64,000 nt of DNA from Nocardia mexicana NBRC 108244 (GCF_001613165.1 NZ_BDBV01000056.1:1-64000), one strand, 5' to 3'. Positions 9,961-19,147 are shown, counted from the stretch's first letter. The notes: generated by a model from the sequence alone, not told the origin. Program-made: numbers and translations.

Positions 9961-10052
9961 TGATCGTCCCGGGCGGAATCTTTGCTGGTCACGACGGACG
10001 AAACGCGGGATCCTGGTAACCATCCGAGGGCTAGGACGGGCGGTGGATATTT

Positions 10053-10481
10053 ATGCGAATCTCCGAGATCTTGCGCAAGAAGGGCGCCGAGGTGGTCACG
10101 ATCGCGCCTGAGGTACCGGTGCGCGAGCTACTGCGGGTGCTGGCCGAGCGCAATGTCGGTGCGGTGGTGGTGTCGTCGGACGGCGTCGGCCTGGACGGCA
10201 TCGTGTCCGAGCGCGACGTCGTCCGGAATCTGCACTTCTCGGGCGCCGGCCTGCTCGATCAGCCGGTCGCCGCGATCATGACGGCCGTGGTGCACACCTG
10301 CACACCCGACGACCGGGTGGAAAGCCTGCGGACGACCATGACCGATCACCGCATCCGGCACCTCCCGGTGCTGCGCGGCGGCCGCATGGTCGGCATCGTC
10401 AGCATCGGCGACGTGGTGAAGAGCGCGATCTCCGAACTGCAGACCGAGCGCGAGCACCTCGTGCAATACCTGCACGGCTGA
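10053..10481 (+). CDS. CBS-domain protein
   Basis: This soluble protein of 142 residues consists of a tandem CBS pair (Bateman module), residues about 8-60 and 75-130. Such modules bind adenine nucleotides or related ligands. Typical features are the GIVSERDVVR and GIVSIGDVVK strands at the end of each repeat. No catalytic or DNA-binding domain is attached. Small paired-CBS proteins of this kind are abundant in mycobacteria (Hrp1/Rv2626c type). A hairpin follows the stop. Confidence 0.88.
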   Translation: MRISEILRKKGAEVVTIAPEVPVRELLRVLAERNVGAVVVSSDGVGLDGIVSERDVVRNLHFSGAGLLDQPVAAIMTAVVHTCTPDDRVESLRTTMTDHRIRHLPVLRGGRMVGIVSIGDVVKSAISELQTEREHLVQYLHG

Positions 10482-10493
10482 GCACGCGGCCGT

Positions 10494-10526
10494 TCGTTCC
10501 GGCACGTCGAGGACGCGCCGGAACGA
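10494..10526. terminator. Hairpin between convergent genes
   Basis: Perfect 10-bp arms TCGTTCCGGC and GCCGGAACGA flank a 13-nt loop just after the CBS gene stop and just before the end of the opposing gene at 10537. The location fits a bidirectional terminator. Confidence 0.7.
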
Positions 10527-10536
10527 CGGGTTGGTA

Positions 10537-10899
10537 CTACAGCGTGCGGCGGTAGAACTCCCAGTCGCGGGAGCGGTACCGGGCCCGCTGCGGGGGCAGG
10601 CCGTAGAGGCGCTCCCAACTGGTGGCGGGCTCGTGGTGATCGGGATCCGGCGGGCTCGGCTGCGCGGTCGGGCGGTGAGCGCCGTCGGAGCGGGTGCGCG
10701 ACAGGGCCTCCCGGACGGCGGTGCCCGCATCGGCGCACAGCCGCGTCAGCCGGACGCGGTCCTCGCCGGTGTGCGCGCCGACCCGGAACTCGCGCACCAG
10801 GCGATCGAGCCGGGCGGCCAGGTCGCCGGCCTCCTCGGCGGTGTCGCAGCGCCGCGCGGTAGCGATCACGTCATGTAAACGCACTGCAAGACTTGGCAT
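10537..10899 (-). CDS. Hypothetical protein
   Basis: This is a 120-residue protein of unknown function. The N-terminal 85 residues look helical (repeating Arg/Leu/Ala heptad-like pattern), followed by a Pro/Asp/His-rich linker and a C-terminal aromatic/basic segment (SWERLYGLPPQRARYRSRDW). The ATG at 10899 is supported by a GGGAGGGG ribosome-binding site; an upstream in-frame start at 10962 lacks one. It has no signal peptide or membrane segment. It lies upstream of nothing co-directional except the 34-residue gene further upstream. Confidence 0.6.
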   Translation of the reverse strand: MPSLAVRLHDVIATARRCDTAEEAGDLAARLDRLVREFRVGAHTGEDRVRLTRLCADAGTAVREALSRTRSDGAHRPTAQPSPPDPDHHEPATSWERLYGLPPQRARYRSRDWEFYRRTL

Positions 10900-10989
10900 T
10901 TCGATGTCCCCTCCCGGGCCTGTGGCCCGAATCCAGGATAGGACAGGAAGGAGAAACGGCACAGCGGTGCAGGCAGTGCGGACGAGAAA

Positions 10990-11094
10990 CTAGGCCAGGC
11001 CCCAGGCGTGCAGGATGTAGGTGACATTGGCGGCAATCGAGGTCACCACGTTGGCCAGGTTGATCGCGGCGGAACCGAGGTCGATGATCGGCAT
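10990..11094 (-). CDS. 34-residue hydrophobic peptide
   Basis: This short gene encodes MPIIDLGSAAINLANVVTSI followed by AANVTYILHAWGLA. A GGAGG ribosome-binding site lies four bases before the ATG. The product contains no Lys or Arg and only one Asp and one His, with Leu, Ile, Val and Ala throughout, consistent with an amphipathic or membrane-associated helix. It has no cysteine and no recognisable processing site. Possible roles include a small membrane peptide or a secreted amphipathic peptide. It is not recognised from any family by eye. Confidence 0.55.
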   Translation of the reverse strand: MPIIDLGSAAINLANVVTSIAANVTYILHAWGLA

Positions 11095-11376
11095 GAATCC
11101 TCCAGATTTCGAAAGCGTGCGGATTTACGGTAGAAGCGAGGCAATCCGCTGGCAAACTTCGATCGCCCCGGAAAGGACCGGCAAGCGGCGCTGGATGATT
11201 CGCCTGTTGCGTTCTCCCGCAGGCGGTTCCGGGAATTGTTTCCGGATGCGAGCGAATTGATTCCGGATGGCAGTCATGGCGGATCTCACGGTTTGGCGGG
11301 ATTGTGGCCGCAATCACCGAAGCCGGATATTCTGGCGCTCTCGCGTGGCGGCGCGGGTGGTTGTGAGGGGACAGGT

Positions 11377-12081
11377 GTGCCACGGTTCGAATACCTGACC
11401 GAGCGATTCCTCGCCGCGTCGCGAGCTCGTGGCGGCGGAGTAGCCGGGGCCTGCGCGGCGAGCGTGGGCGTGCTGCCGGTGCAGCGGGCCGCGATCGTGA
11501 TCGACGAACACCACGCGGGCGTACAGCCGTGGTGCACCAGCGACGAGGTGGCCGCCGGGGTGGAGGCCGTCCAGGCGACCGTCGGCGAGGGCCCGGCGGT
11601 GGAGGCGGTGGCGACCGGGATGCCGGTGCCGGTGGCCGATCTGGCCGACGGATGTGAGCGGTGGCCCGGATTCGCCGAGGCCCTGGCGCGCACTCGCGCC
11701 TCGGGAGCGATGATCGCGATGCCGTTGCGGCTGGGCGCAATTCGGTTCGGCGCGCTCGACCTCTACCGCGATGCCCCGGGGCGCCTCGATGCGCGCACGG
11801 TGTCGGCGGGCCTGCATATCGCCGACCTGATCACCACGCAGCTGGTGCTGGCGCGGTCCGCGGGCGACCCGGCCGAGGCCGCGGCCGCCGCGCAATGGCT
11901 GGAGCAACCGCTGGCGAGCCGCGCCATCCATCAGGCGGCCGGAATGGTGGTGGCGCAGTTGGGGATCGGCGTACCCGATGCCTACGCCCGCCTGCGCGCC
12001 TACGCGTTCGGGCACGCGCTGTCGCTGGCGGAGGTGGCGGAGGCCGTGGTGGCGCGCCGGATTCGTTTCGACGGTGTGTGA
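11377..12081 (+). CDS. GAF-ANTAR transcription antitermination regulator
   Basis: This is a 234-residue protein with an N-terminal GAF sensor domain (about residues 25-165) and a C-terminal three-helix ANTAR domain (about 175-230). ANTAR domains bind paired RNA stem-loops and prevent termination. The ANTAR signature here is SRAIHQAAGMVVAQLG, which lacks the usual EQAKG form. A GAGGGG ribosome-binding site supports the GTG start. The gene ends 9 bp from the next, convergent GAF-ANTAR gene. Confidence 0.86.
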   Translation: MPRFEYLTERFLAASRARGGGVAGACAASVGVLPVQRAAIVIDEHHAGVQPWCTSDEVAAGVEAVQATVGEGPAVEAVATGMPVPVADLADGCERWPGFAEALARTRASGAMIAMPLRLGAIRFGALDLYRDAPGRLDARTVSAGLHIADLITTQLVLARSAGDPAEAAAAAQWLEQPLASRAIHQAAGMVVAQLGIGVPDAYARLRAYAFGHALSLAEVAEAVVARRIRFDGV

Positions 12082-12090
12082 CCGGGGGCC

Positions 12091-12822
12091 TCAGGCCAGG
12101 ATCTCGTCGGTGTCGGCGGAGCCGTCGACCACGGCCCCGGCCAGGTCGGCCAGCCGCCGGCCGGTCTTGTGCGCATAGGTGCGCAGCCGCTGGAACGCCT
12201 CCGCCATCGCGATGTCGCCGCGCTCGGCCAGCACCCCTTTCGCCTGCTCGATGACGATGCGGGCGTGCAGCGCGGCGGGCAGGCGCGTCGGGACGGGCTG
12301 CAACTGGGCGTAGACGGTGTGCTGGACGATGCCGATCCCGGCCACGTCGGCGAGCGCCTGCCCGGCGCGCAGCCCGGCGGTGTCCAGCGCGGCCGGATCG
12401 TCGGCGAGGATGGTCAGCGCTCCGACGCTGCGGTCACGGCAGCGCAGGGGCAGCGCGAACGCCGATCGATACCCGAAATCCACTGCGCGCTGACAGAATT
12501 CGGGGAATCGGTGGTTGGTGTCGCGCAGGTCTGGCACGGTGGTGGCCAGGCCGGTGCGGAAGGTGTGACGGCCCGGTCCGTCGAGCGCCTCCACCTCCAG
12601 CAGTTCCAGTAGTTGCGGCTCCTCGCTGGTGGAGGCCAGCAGGTGCAGGTCGCGCCGGTGGTCGGCGAGGAACAGGCCCGCGTCGGCGCCGCCGGTGACC
12701 GCGGGGCAGCGGTCGACGAGCTGCTGGGACAGCTCGATCACGTCGAAATCGCCGGCGAGCAGATCGACCGCGGCCAGCAGGGTGGCGAGCAGTCGATGGT
12801 CATCGTCGAGTGCCGACCCCAT
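12091..12822 (-). CDS. GAF-ANTAR transcription antitermination regulator
   Basis: This 243-residue protein again has a GAF domain (about residues 20-165) and a C-terminal ANTAR domain with the canonical ARIVIEQAKGVLAERG helix near residue 190. The start is the ATG preceded by GGGGGAGG. It faces the first ANTAR gene head to tail and is divergent from the third. The sensed ligand and RNA targets are unknown. The GAF domain has no cysteine pattern suggesting a redox cluster. Confidence 0.88.
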   Translation of the reverse strand: MGSALDDDHRLLATLLAAVDLLAGDFDVIELSQQLVDRCPAVTGGADAGLFLADHRRDLHLLASTSEEPQLLELLEVEALDGPGRHTFRTGLATTVPDLRDTNHRFPEFCQRAVDFGYRSAFALPLRCRDRSVGALTILADDPAALDTAGLRAGQALADVAGIGIVQHTVYAQLQPVPTRLPAALHARIVIEQAKGVLAERGDIAMAEAFQRLRTYAHKTGRRLADLAGAVVDGSADTDEILA

Positions 12823-13130
12823 GGCGCCTCCCCGGGCTGGACGCAGCGGCCATCTCCCCGCACCGGCCGACCACAACCCCGATGTAGGGAGTCGAGCTAG
12901 ACGAGGCTCATCGGCCGCCGTGCAATCGGCGCGGCGGAGCCTCGGTTTCCATGGTTACACCCCGGTGCGGTCGATGTCGACAGCCGTTGACGCCGCAAGT
13001 GCATGAATTATCCACGGAAACTGGGTAATTCGCCTACCGGAGCGGTCGTACCATCGATTGGTCCGGCCGACGCACAACGACCGACCTGGCGCGGCGCCAC
13101 CGGCGTCCGTGCCGCGGGGGTGATGCAGGG
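12823..13130. promoter_or_regulatory. Divergent promoter region between two ANTAR genes
   Basis: These 308 bases separate two divergently transcribed GAF-ANTAR genes. No gene is seen. An AT-richer patch (12995-13035) containing GAATTATCC and TGGGTAATTC is the likeliest promoter area. No clear operator was recognised. Confidence 0.4.
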
Positions 13131-13832
13131 ATGTCCGACGGTGAGTCGCTGGTATCGGCGCTGGCTCGGCTGGTGGTGGTGCTACCCGATACGCCGGATC
13201 GCTCGGGTGCGCTACTGGAGCTGATGGCCACCGCGACCGATGTGCTGGACCTGGCGGGCGCCGCCGTGACGCTGATGGCGGGCGGTCGCTGCGAGGTGGC
13301 CGGGGCGATTCCGAACGGTCTGTCGGAAGTCGAAGTGGTGCAGCAGGATTGCGATCGGGGTCCGGGCGTGGAGGCGATGCGGGACGGCGATCCGGTCGCG
13401 GTATCGGATGTGCGCCGGTACCGGAGCCGATGGCCGGAGTATACGAGCGCCGCTGTGCAGCACGGTATGTCGGCGATGGTGGAGATTCCGCTGCAGCTCG
13501 GTACGGCTCGGCTGGGCGCACTGGGGTTGTACTCGTTCACATTCCGCGAATGGACCGCCGAAGACCTGTCGGTCGGGACGTTGCTGGCGGGCCTGGCCGC
13601 CGGGCATGTGCTGACGACCGACCGGCTGCGCCGCCAGCAGCGCCTGACCGACCAGCTCCAGCACGCACTGGCCTCGCGGATCGTGGTGGAGCAGGCCAAG
13701 GGCGTGATCGCCGGGGCGCGCCGCATCGCCCCCGACGCCGCCTACGAGGTGATCCGCACGCATGCGCGGCGGCACCGCGTCAGCGTGCACGAGGTGGCGC
13801 GCGCCATCGTAGAGCTCGGGCTGCGATTGTGA
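13131..13832 (+). CDS. GAF-ANTAR transcription antitermination regulator
   Basis: This 233-residue protein is the third member of the cluster: a GAF domain (about residues 10-160) and an ANTAR domain beginning at LASRIVVEQAKGVIAG (about 180-232). The ATG at 13131 matches the usual domain layout. An ECF sigma factor gene follows on the same strand 152 bp later, but the spacing does not prove an operon. It shares domain order with its neighbours, so local duplication and divergence is likely. Confidence 0.88.
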   Translation: MSDGESLVSALARLVVVLPDTPDRSGALLELMATATDVLDLAGAAVTLMAGGRCEVAGAIPNGLSEVEVVQQDCDRGPGVEAMRDGDPVAVSDVRRYRSRWPEYTSAAVQHGMSAMVEIPLQLGTARLGALGLYSFTFREWTAEDLSVGTLLAGLAAGHVLTTDRLRRQQRLTDQLQHALASRIVVEQAKGVIAGARRIAPDAAYEVIRTHARRHRVSVHEVARAIVELGLRL

Positions 13833-13984
13833 AAGCCGACAATTCTCCGGTGCACAATCGACGGCCGGGCCTTCCGCAGGCCGGTAGACTTGGCCCGGGT
13901 TCCCGAATCCCCTGCCCCCGGACGGGATCTCACACCGGAATGCGTCCCTGAACTCGACGGCTGGTTCCGATACCCGTCTCATGC

Positions 13985-14635
13985 GTGGGGGCAATCGTGT
14001 CCGTACTCGTACCTGTCCGTCCCGCCCGGTGGTCCTACGCCACCCGCACTCCGGGCTCGGCTCCGTACCGCCGCCGGTCGGACGTTCCCGATCCGGACGC
14101 CGAACTGGTGCGCCGGGTCGGCACCGGCGACCGCGAGGCCTTCGACCAGCTGTATCGCCGCACCCGGCCGATGGTCTTCCGGCGCGTGCTCGCGGTGGTT
14201 CGCGACCCGGGGTATGCGGAGGAGACCTGCCAGGACGTCTATATCCAGGTGTGGCGCAGCGCCGCCGGATTCGACGAACAGCGCGGCTCGGCGGCGACGT
14301 GGCTGCGCACGCTCGCGCACCGGCAGGCGGTGGATCGGGTGCGCCACGAACGCGCCAGCTCCGATCACAATCACGCCTGGGGCGCCAGCGACTACCGCCC
14401 GCCGATCGACGCGGTGGTCGAGGAGGCGCTACGCAGGCACGAACTACGTTGCGTGCGAAGCGGTCTCACCACCCTGACGCCGCTGCAGCGAGAATCGCTG
14501 GTGCTGGCCTACTACGTCGGGTTCACCTATCCGCAGGTGGCCGCGCACCTCGGGGTGCAGGTGTCGACGGTGAAATCCCGCATCCGGGCCGCGCTCGCAC
14601 GGCTGGAAACGGCTCTGGCCGAGGCGAGTTCGTGA
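13985..14635 (+). CDS. ECF-family RNA polymerase sigma factor (SigK-like)
   Basis: This 216-residue alternative sigma factor has region 2 (residues about 38-108, FDQLYRRTRPMVFRRVLAVV and the -10 recognition segment) and region 4 (about 145-210, LTPLQRESLVLAYYVGFTYP followed by a VSTVKSRIRAAL helix). The arrangement resembles the SigK type. SigK-type factors are normally held by a membrane anti-sigma factor encoded next door, but none is seen downstream; a gap of about 1.1 kb follows. The GTG start is uncertain by some codons. Confidence 0.85.
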   Translation: MGAIVSVLVPVRPARWSYATRTPGSAPYRRRSDVPDPDAELVRRVGTGDREAFDQLYRRTRPMVFRRVLAVVRDPGYAEETCQDVYIQVWRSAAGFDEQRGSAATWLRTLAHRQAVDRVRHERASSDHNHAWGASDYRPPIDAVVEEALRRHELRCVRSGLTTLTPLQRESLVLAYYVGFTYPQVAAHLGVQVSTVKSRIRAALARLETALAEASS

Positions 14636-15732
14636 GGCGGAGGCCCGCGAAAGTAACGGCGCGATAGCGAGCAGATCGGAAGATATCGGATTTTCATCAG
14701 CTCGTAACAGCAAAACCGCTCCCAGCCGGAAGTTTCCGAGGCACAATTTCGTCGGGTGGATCGTAAGGATTCCATTGACTCGCGGTCGATAGCACCGCTG
14801 ATCGGGTGGGGTCCGGGACGTGCCACGGCCCTCGGACCTCACCGCCCGGTAACCAGCAAGCCCGAATTCGCTCTTCGTGTGATCTCTGCTCGGCAGCCTC
14901 CACCTTCGACGTATCGAAATTCGCGTGGGCGACGTGGTTCGGTTTCGCGAGCAGCAGGGAGCGGCGGAGGAGAGGAGGCGGATCGAGCGCAGCGACGCCG
15001 CTAACCTGCCGCAACCCGTCTCCAATACCGGGCGGTTCGTCTGTTGTCGCGGTCCGTCGAGCGGGCCGATCAACCACCCGGACGGGTCGCGCACGATGTT
15101 CGCCTCCTCGTCACAAGCGCTGCACGACATCGCAATCGGGCGATGGCAGTATGTCGATTGCAAGGCGGCTTGCCATGGTCTGCATGACCTTGATGACCGT
15201 GGATTTCGCTCCGACTTCAGGGTTGCGGGGAGGCCGTCCGGTGGCGTATGTGCCTGGTCGCGCACGAGGTCTCCGAGTGCGCTGCGGCGGGTCGTCGCCG
15301 TCGTCGTGTCGGGCCGGGGGCCGAAGTTCGTAGGTGGCCAGTCGGTTGCTTCGGGCTGCGATCGATGATGCCGGTGGGTACAATGAGACAGTTTGATCGC
15401 GCCGAGACGTACTGCGATTGAACGTCTTTGACGTACCGGGCGGGCGGTCCGATACGCAGGAAGTCGGCGATCACGCCGATCACCGGGCTTGACGAGAAGG
15501 GAGTTCCCGACCATGTCACGATCGTCGCCCCGGATCCGAGGATCGGTGCCGATGTCATGCAGATCGTGTCGCCGGCGATGGGTCTCCGCTCGTTCCGGAT
15601 GGTTTCCGTTATCCCCGTAGCCGCGGGCCGCACCGCCCCTCGCGCAGCTGTCCGCCGCGTGCGTGAGCCCGGTTGTGCCGTGCTTCGGCCTTGTCATCGT
15701 CGTCCATCAGGCCATTCAAGGAGTGCCTTCAC
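14636..15732. other. 1.1-kb region without a convincing gene
   Basis: This stretch lies between the sigma factor and the P450 gene. Open frames exist in several registers, including a minus-strand frame of 417 codons, but all have Arg/Ser/Pro-rich content and atypical codon use. Around 15400-15640 both strands give short protein-like stretches interrupted by stops, which suggests a decayed gene. A bulged palindrome lies near 15530-15545 (CCGGATCC/GGATCGG). The P450 promoter and its AAGGAG ribosome-binding site are at the right end. Confidence 0.5.
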
Positions 15733-17034
15733 GTGAATTCGCTGCAGCACACACAATTTCGCCGAGAATACGGAAACTCGGTGATTGACATTGGGGCTGT
15801 CGAAGACCGGATTCCGATGTATACCAGAGAGTTCGCGAACGACCCCCACGCCGTCTACGACTACATACTGGCGAACAATCTCGGGCCACTGGTACCGGTC
15901 TGGATGGCGGAAGGTGTGCCCGCGACCCTGGTGACCAGACTCGATACGGCGGTCCGGATCCTGCACGATCCCGAACACTTTCCGGCCGATCCCCGCCGCT
16001 GGGAGAAGAATCTCCGGGCGACCTACTCCGGCCGGCTGGACTTCCTGCCGATGGTGGAGTGGCGTCCGAACGCGCTGCGCAGCAACGGAAACAGCCCGGA
16101 ACACAAGCGCTACCGGGAAGCGACCAAGGACGCCCTCGCCGGTGTCAACCAGCTCAGGCTCCGTGAAATAGTGAAGCTGGAGGCGCATCCGCTCATCAAC
16201 GCGTTCTGCGGAGCGGGAGCCACCGCGGAACAACCGCTCGATCTGATCAAGAACTACATCGAGCCGCTGATCTTCACGGTGCTGAACCGGATGGTCGGTT
16301 CTCCGCCGGAGATCATGGCCCGAATCGCCAAGGCCAGTAGCGATCTGTTCGAGGGGCAGGACACGGCGGCGACGAACGCGCAGCTGGATGCCGCGCTGCT
16401 CGACCTGACGGCGCTCAAGCGGGCCGAACCCGCCGACGACATCACCACCCGGCTGGTGCAACACCCGGCCGGCCTCGACGACACCGAGATGATCCATCAG
16501 CTGGTGACCTGTCTGTCGGCGGGGACGCAGATTCCGGTCGATCTCACCGGCAGCACCCTGCTGCTGATCCTGGCCGAGCCGAAGTTCCGAGGTCTCGACG
16601 GGCTCGAGGGTGTTTCGCTGACCACCGAGGCCGCGCTGAAGCAGATCCTCGCCACCGACCCGCCGCTGGCGAACTACTGCATCACGTACCCGCGGCAGCC
16701 GATCCTCGTCGACAACGTATGGCTGCCCGCCGACGAGCCGGTGATCACGAGCATGGTGGCCTGCAGCAGCAGCCCGGACGTCAACAACGGCGATCACTAC
16801 AGCGACGGCTGGCACCTCGCGTGGGGGATCGGTCCGCACGAGTGCCCCCACCATGCCCAGACGGCCTCCACCCTGATCGTGGAGGACGCGATCAACTGGC
16901 TTCTCGACATCGTGCCGGAGATCGAGCTCGCAGTACCCCTCGGCGAATTGCAGTGGCGGCCCGGCCCGTTCGCCCGCGGACTCGAATCCCTGCCGATCAC
17001 ATTTCCGCCCACCGCTCCGCAGCACCTCGACTGA
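15733..17034 (+). CDS. Cytochrome P450, CYP157-like with degenerate ExxR
   Basis: This 433-residue haem protein is recognised by the haem-ligand loop GIGPHECPHH (Cys371), the I-helix segment LSAGTQIPVDLTG (about 261-273) and the C-terminal WRPGPFARGLESLPITF pattern. At the K-helix the sequence is TTEAALKQIL, where the normally invariant Glu-x-x-Arg pair is not kept. Loss of ExxR is known for the actinobacterial CYP157 family. The GTG start follows AAGGAG by nine bases. An acyl-CoA-oxidase-like gene follows 166 bp later on the same strand. The substrate is unknown, and partner redox proteins are not adjacent. Confidence 0.85.
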   Translation: MNSLQHTQFRREYGNSVIDIGAVEDRIPMYTREFANDPHAVYDYILANNLGPLVPVWMAEGVPATLVTRLDTAVRILHDPEHFPADPRRWEKNLRATYSGRLDFLPMVEWRPNALRSNGNSPEHKRYREATKDALAGVNQLRLREIVKLEAHPLINAFCGAGATAEQPLDLIKNYIEPLIFTVLNRMVGSPPEIMARIAKASSDLFEGQDTAATNAQLDAALLDLTALKRAEPADDITTRLVQHPAGLDDTEMIHQLVTCLSAGTQIPVDLTGSTLLLILAEPKFRGLDGLEGVSLTTEAALKQILATDPPLANYCITYPRQPILVDNVWLPADEPVITSMVACSSSPDVNNGDHYSDGWHLAWGIGPHECPHHAQTASTLIVEDAINWLLDIVPEIELAVPLGELQWRPGPFARGLESLPITFPPTAPQHLD

Positions 17035-17200
17035 GAATGCCATCGTTGAGAATGGGAGAATGCATGAGATGACGTTGAATGTTTGATCACAAAGCTCCTG
17101 GTGCGACCAACCACGTCGCCCAGGTGGCTGAACAATCCGCGTCGTGGTTCGCACCACCATGATTTGAACCGGGGCGCGGTCGTATCAGAGTGGATGCACC

Positions 17201-19129
17201 ATGACAACAACAGATCTGCCCCGCCCCAATCCGGTCGACGACTCTCCTGCCGAACCGCCGCTCGATATCGTGACACCATCCACAGTCGCGGCATTGCGGG
17301 AGACCATCTTCGGTGAACATTGGACGCTGCATCGCCGGGTACGCGACATTGTCGCCGATCTCGACGATGCTCCACGCTCCGGGCGCACCTACTCAGAGGA
17401 AACCCGGGTAGCACCCGAACTGCTCCCCTATGCGATGTCGCGGCTGGGCCTCACGGCCAGCGAGATCGCCGCCGACCACCAGGTCCGAGGTGCATTGTGC
17501 GACTGGTCCCAGGTGGCCGCACCACGCCTGCTGCTCATACTGACCGGGCACTTCTCCCTTTCTACGGGCGGAATCATCAAACTCGGCAACGGATCGCGCT
17601 ATCAGCAGGACTGCCTGGCCGAACTGGAGACAGGAAAGGCCATCGGCCTCCTGGTACTCACCGAACTCGGCGGCACCAATGGTGCCGACCATCGAACCGT
17701 GGCGGAATGGGACGCCACCACCGACGGATTCTGGCTGACCAATCCGACCGCGGAGGCGTGGAAATTCATGCCGAATGCGGCCGACGGGGCCGTCCCGAAA
17801 ACCGCGATTGTCACCGCACGCCTGCTTGTCGACGGCGCCGACCAGGGAGTGCTTCCATTCCTCTTGAAATTGCGTAATCGGCCGAAGTTACGCACGCGGA
17901 TTCTGCTGAGTCTGCTGACGGCATTCGCTCCGAAATCCCGGACGCTGCGGAAGCTGCGTACCTCCGCCGGTCTCGCCGCGGGAGTCGATGCCGCGCCCCT
18001 GCCGGACAAGAGTTCGGCGCCGATGGACCACGGACTCTATCGGTTCACCAGGGTCTGGGTCCCGCGCGATGCGCTGCTCGGCGGTGACTGGGCGCGGATG
18101 ACTCCGGACGGGCGCTTCGAATGCGATCTGCCGCTGCGCCGGCGGTTCCACCGTGCGATCGGGGTACTCGGTGACGGACGCCTGGACCTCGCCAACGCCG
18201 CGGCGGCCTCGGCGAGGGCGGCGCTGGCGGGACTGGTGAACTACTCCCAGCAGCGCCGGCCCGGCAACGGCGAACTGATGGCCGACCGCGACGGCGTCCA
18301 GCTGGATCTGGTGTCCGGAGTCGCCAAGGCCTACGCCACCAGTGTTCTGGGGAGAAGGATCCGGGACATGCGCACCGCACCGGACGCCGACGATCACAAC
18401 CACGCGCTGTGGTCGATGATCGCCAAGCCGCTCCTCAGCTACACGGCGCTGCAGGTGCTGACGAGCTGTGAACAACGAGCCGGTGCGCAGGGGGCGCTGC
18501 GCAGCAACCTGATCGCCGATTGGATCGGCAACCTCAAAGCGATCATCACCGCAGAGGGTGAGAACCGAATCCTCCAGGTAAAAGCCGGTGAACGTCCCGG
18601 CATCATCGAGGCGCTGCAGTTACCGAATACGCCCCCGCAACTGCCGTGGTACATCAATATGCTGATACATCGCGAACGCAGAATCGCGGCCGGGCTGCTC
18701 CGAAGTACCTACGATCCGGCGAGTAGCGCGTTGGGCCCCGAATCGGCAGCCGTGGAGATGGCTCGAGCGACCGGCGAACGACTCGCCGCCACAGCGCTGT
18801 ACGCGGAAGCGGTCGCCACCACGGATCCGACGGCGCGTCGGCTCGTGGAGTCCGCCGCGACCGCCTATGCGCTGGAACGGATCCACGCGCAAGGGGCGTG
18901 GTTCCTCCATCACTCGGATATGCCGCGAGTCGCGGAGGAGTTGCGGATTCACCGCAACATCCTGCTCGATCATCTGCCGACGATGGTTGCGGCCTTCGGT
19001 ATCCCCGAGCTGTCGGGTGCGGTCTTCTCCGAGGATTACATCCAGTGGTACAGGGACTTCACCGGATGGGGCGATTCCGGTGTCGCCCATGACGATTCGG
19101 CCGTGCTGCGCAGGGGCGCGGCGGCGTAG
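17201..19129 (+). CDS. Acyl-CoA oxidase/dehydrogenase-like flavoprotein
   Basis: This 642-residue protein has the length and layout of acyl-CoA oxidases: an alpha-helical N-terminal domain, a middle beta domain with LTELGGTNGADHRTVAEWD (about residues 150-170, matching the oxidase TELG motif) and two C-terminal helical domains. FAD-dependent oxidation of an acyl thioester is expected. The catalytic glutamate cannot be assigned confidently by eye. It sits between a P450 and a strong terminator, suggesting a two-gene unit for modification of a lipid or specialised metabolite. Confidence 0.78.
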   Translation: MTTTDLPRPNPVDDSPAEPPLDIVTPSTVAALRETIFGEHWTLHRRVRDIVADLDDAPRSGRTYSEETRVAPELLPYAMSRLGLTASEIAADHQVRGALCDWSQVAAPRLLLILTGHFSLSTGGIIKLGNGSRYQQDCLAELETGKAIGLLVLTELGGTNGADHRTVAEWDATTDGFWLTNPTAEAWKFMPNAADGAVPKTAIVTARLLVDGADQGVLPFLLKLRNRPKLRTRILLSLLTAFAPKSRTLRKLRTSAGLAAGVDAAPLPDKSSAPMDHGLYRFTRVWVPRDALLGGDWARMTPDGRFECDLPLRRRFHRAIGVLGDGRLDLANAAAASARAALAGLVNYSQQRRPGNGELMADRDGVQLDLVSGVAKAYATSVLGRRIRDMRTAPDADDHNHALWSMIAKPLLSYTALQVLTSCEQRAGAQGALRSNLIADWIGNLKAIITAEGENRILQVKAGERPGIIEALQLPNTPPQLPWYINMLIHRERRIAAGLLRSTYDPASSALGPESAAVEMARATGERLAATALYAEAVATTDPTARRLVESAATAYALERIHAQGAWFLHHSDMPRVAEELRIHRNILLDHLPTMVAAFGIPELSGAVFSEDYIQWYRDFTGWGDSGVAHDDSAVLRRGAAA

Positions 19130-19147
19130 GCACGCCGTCACCTGCAG

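Noticed and set aside
9930-9975. DosR box upstream of the CBS gene
   Set aside because: Only one half-site (GGGGACTTC) matches; the second half does not, and the palindrome ACTTCAC-C-GTGAAGT explains the symmetry better.
11125-11313. 62-codon minus-strand ORF upstream of the 34-residue gene
   Set aside because: It is Arg-rich with no ribosome-binding site and no recognisable pattern; this is more likely a promoter region.
14444-15697. 417-codon open frame on the minus strand
   Set aside because: It overlaps the 3' end of the sigma factor gene, is rich in Arg/Ser/Pro/Thr with no domain pattern, and lacks a ribosome-binding site.
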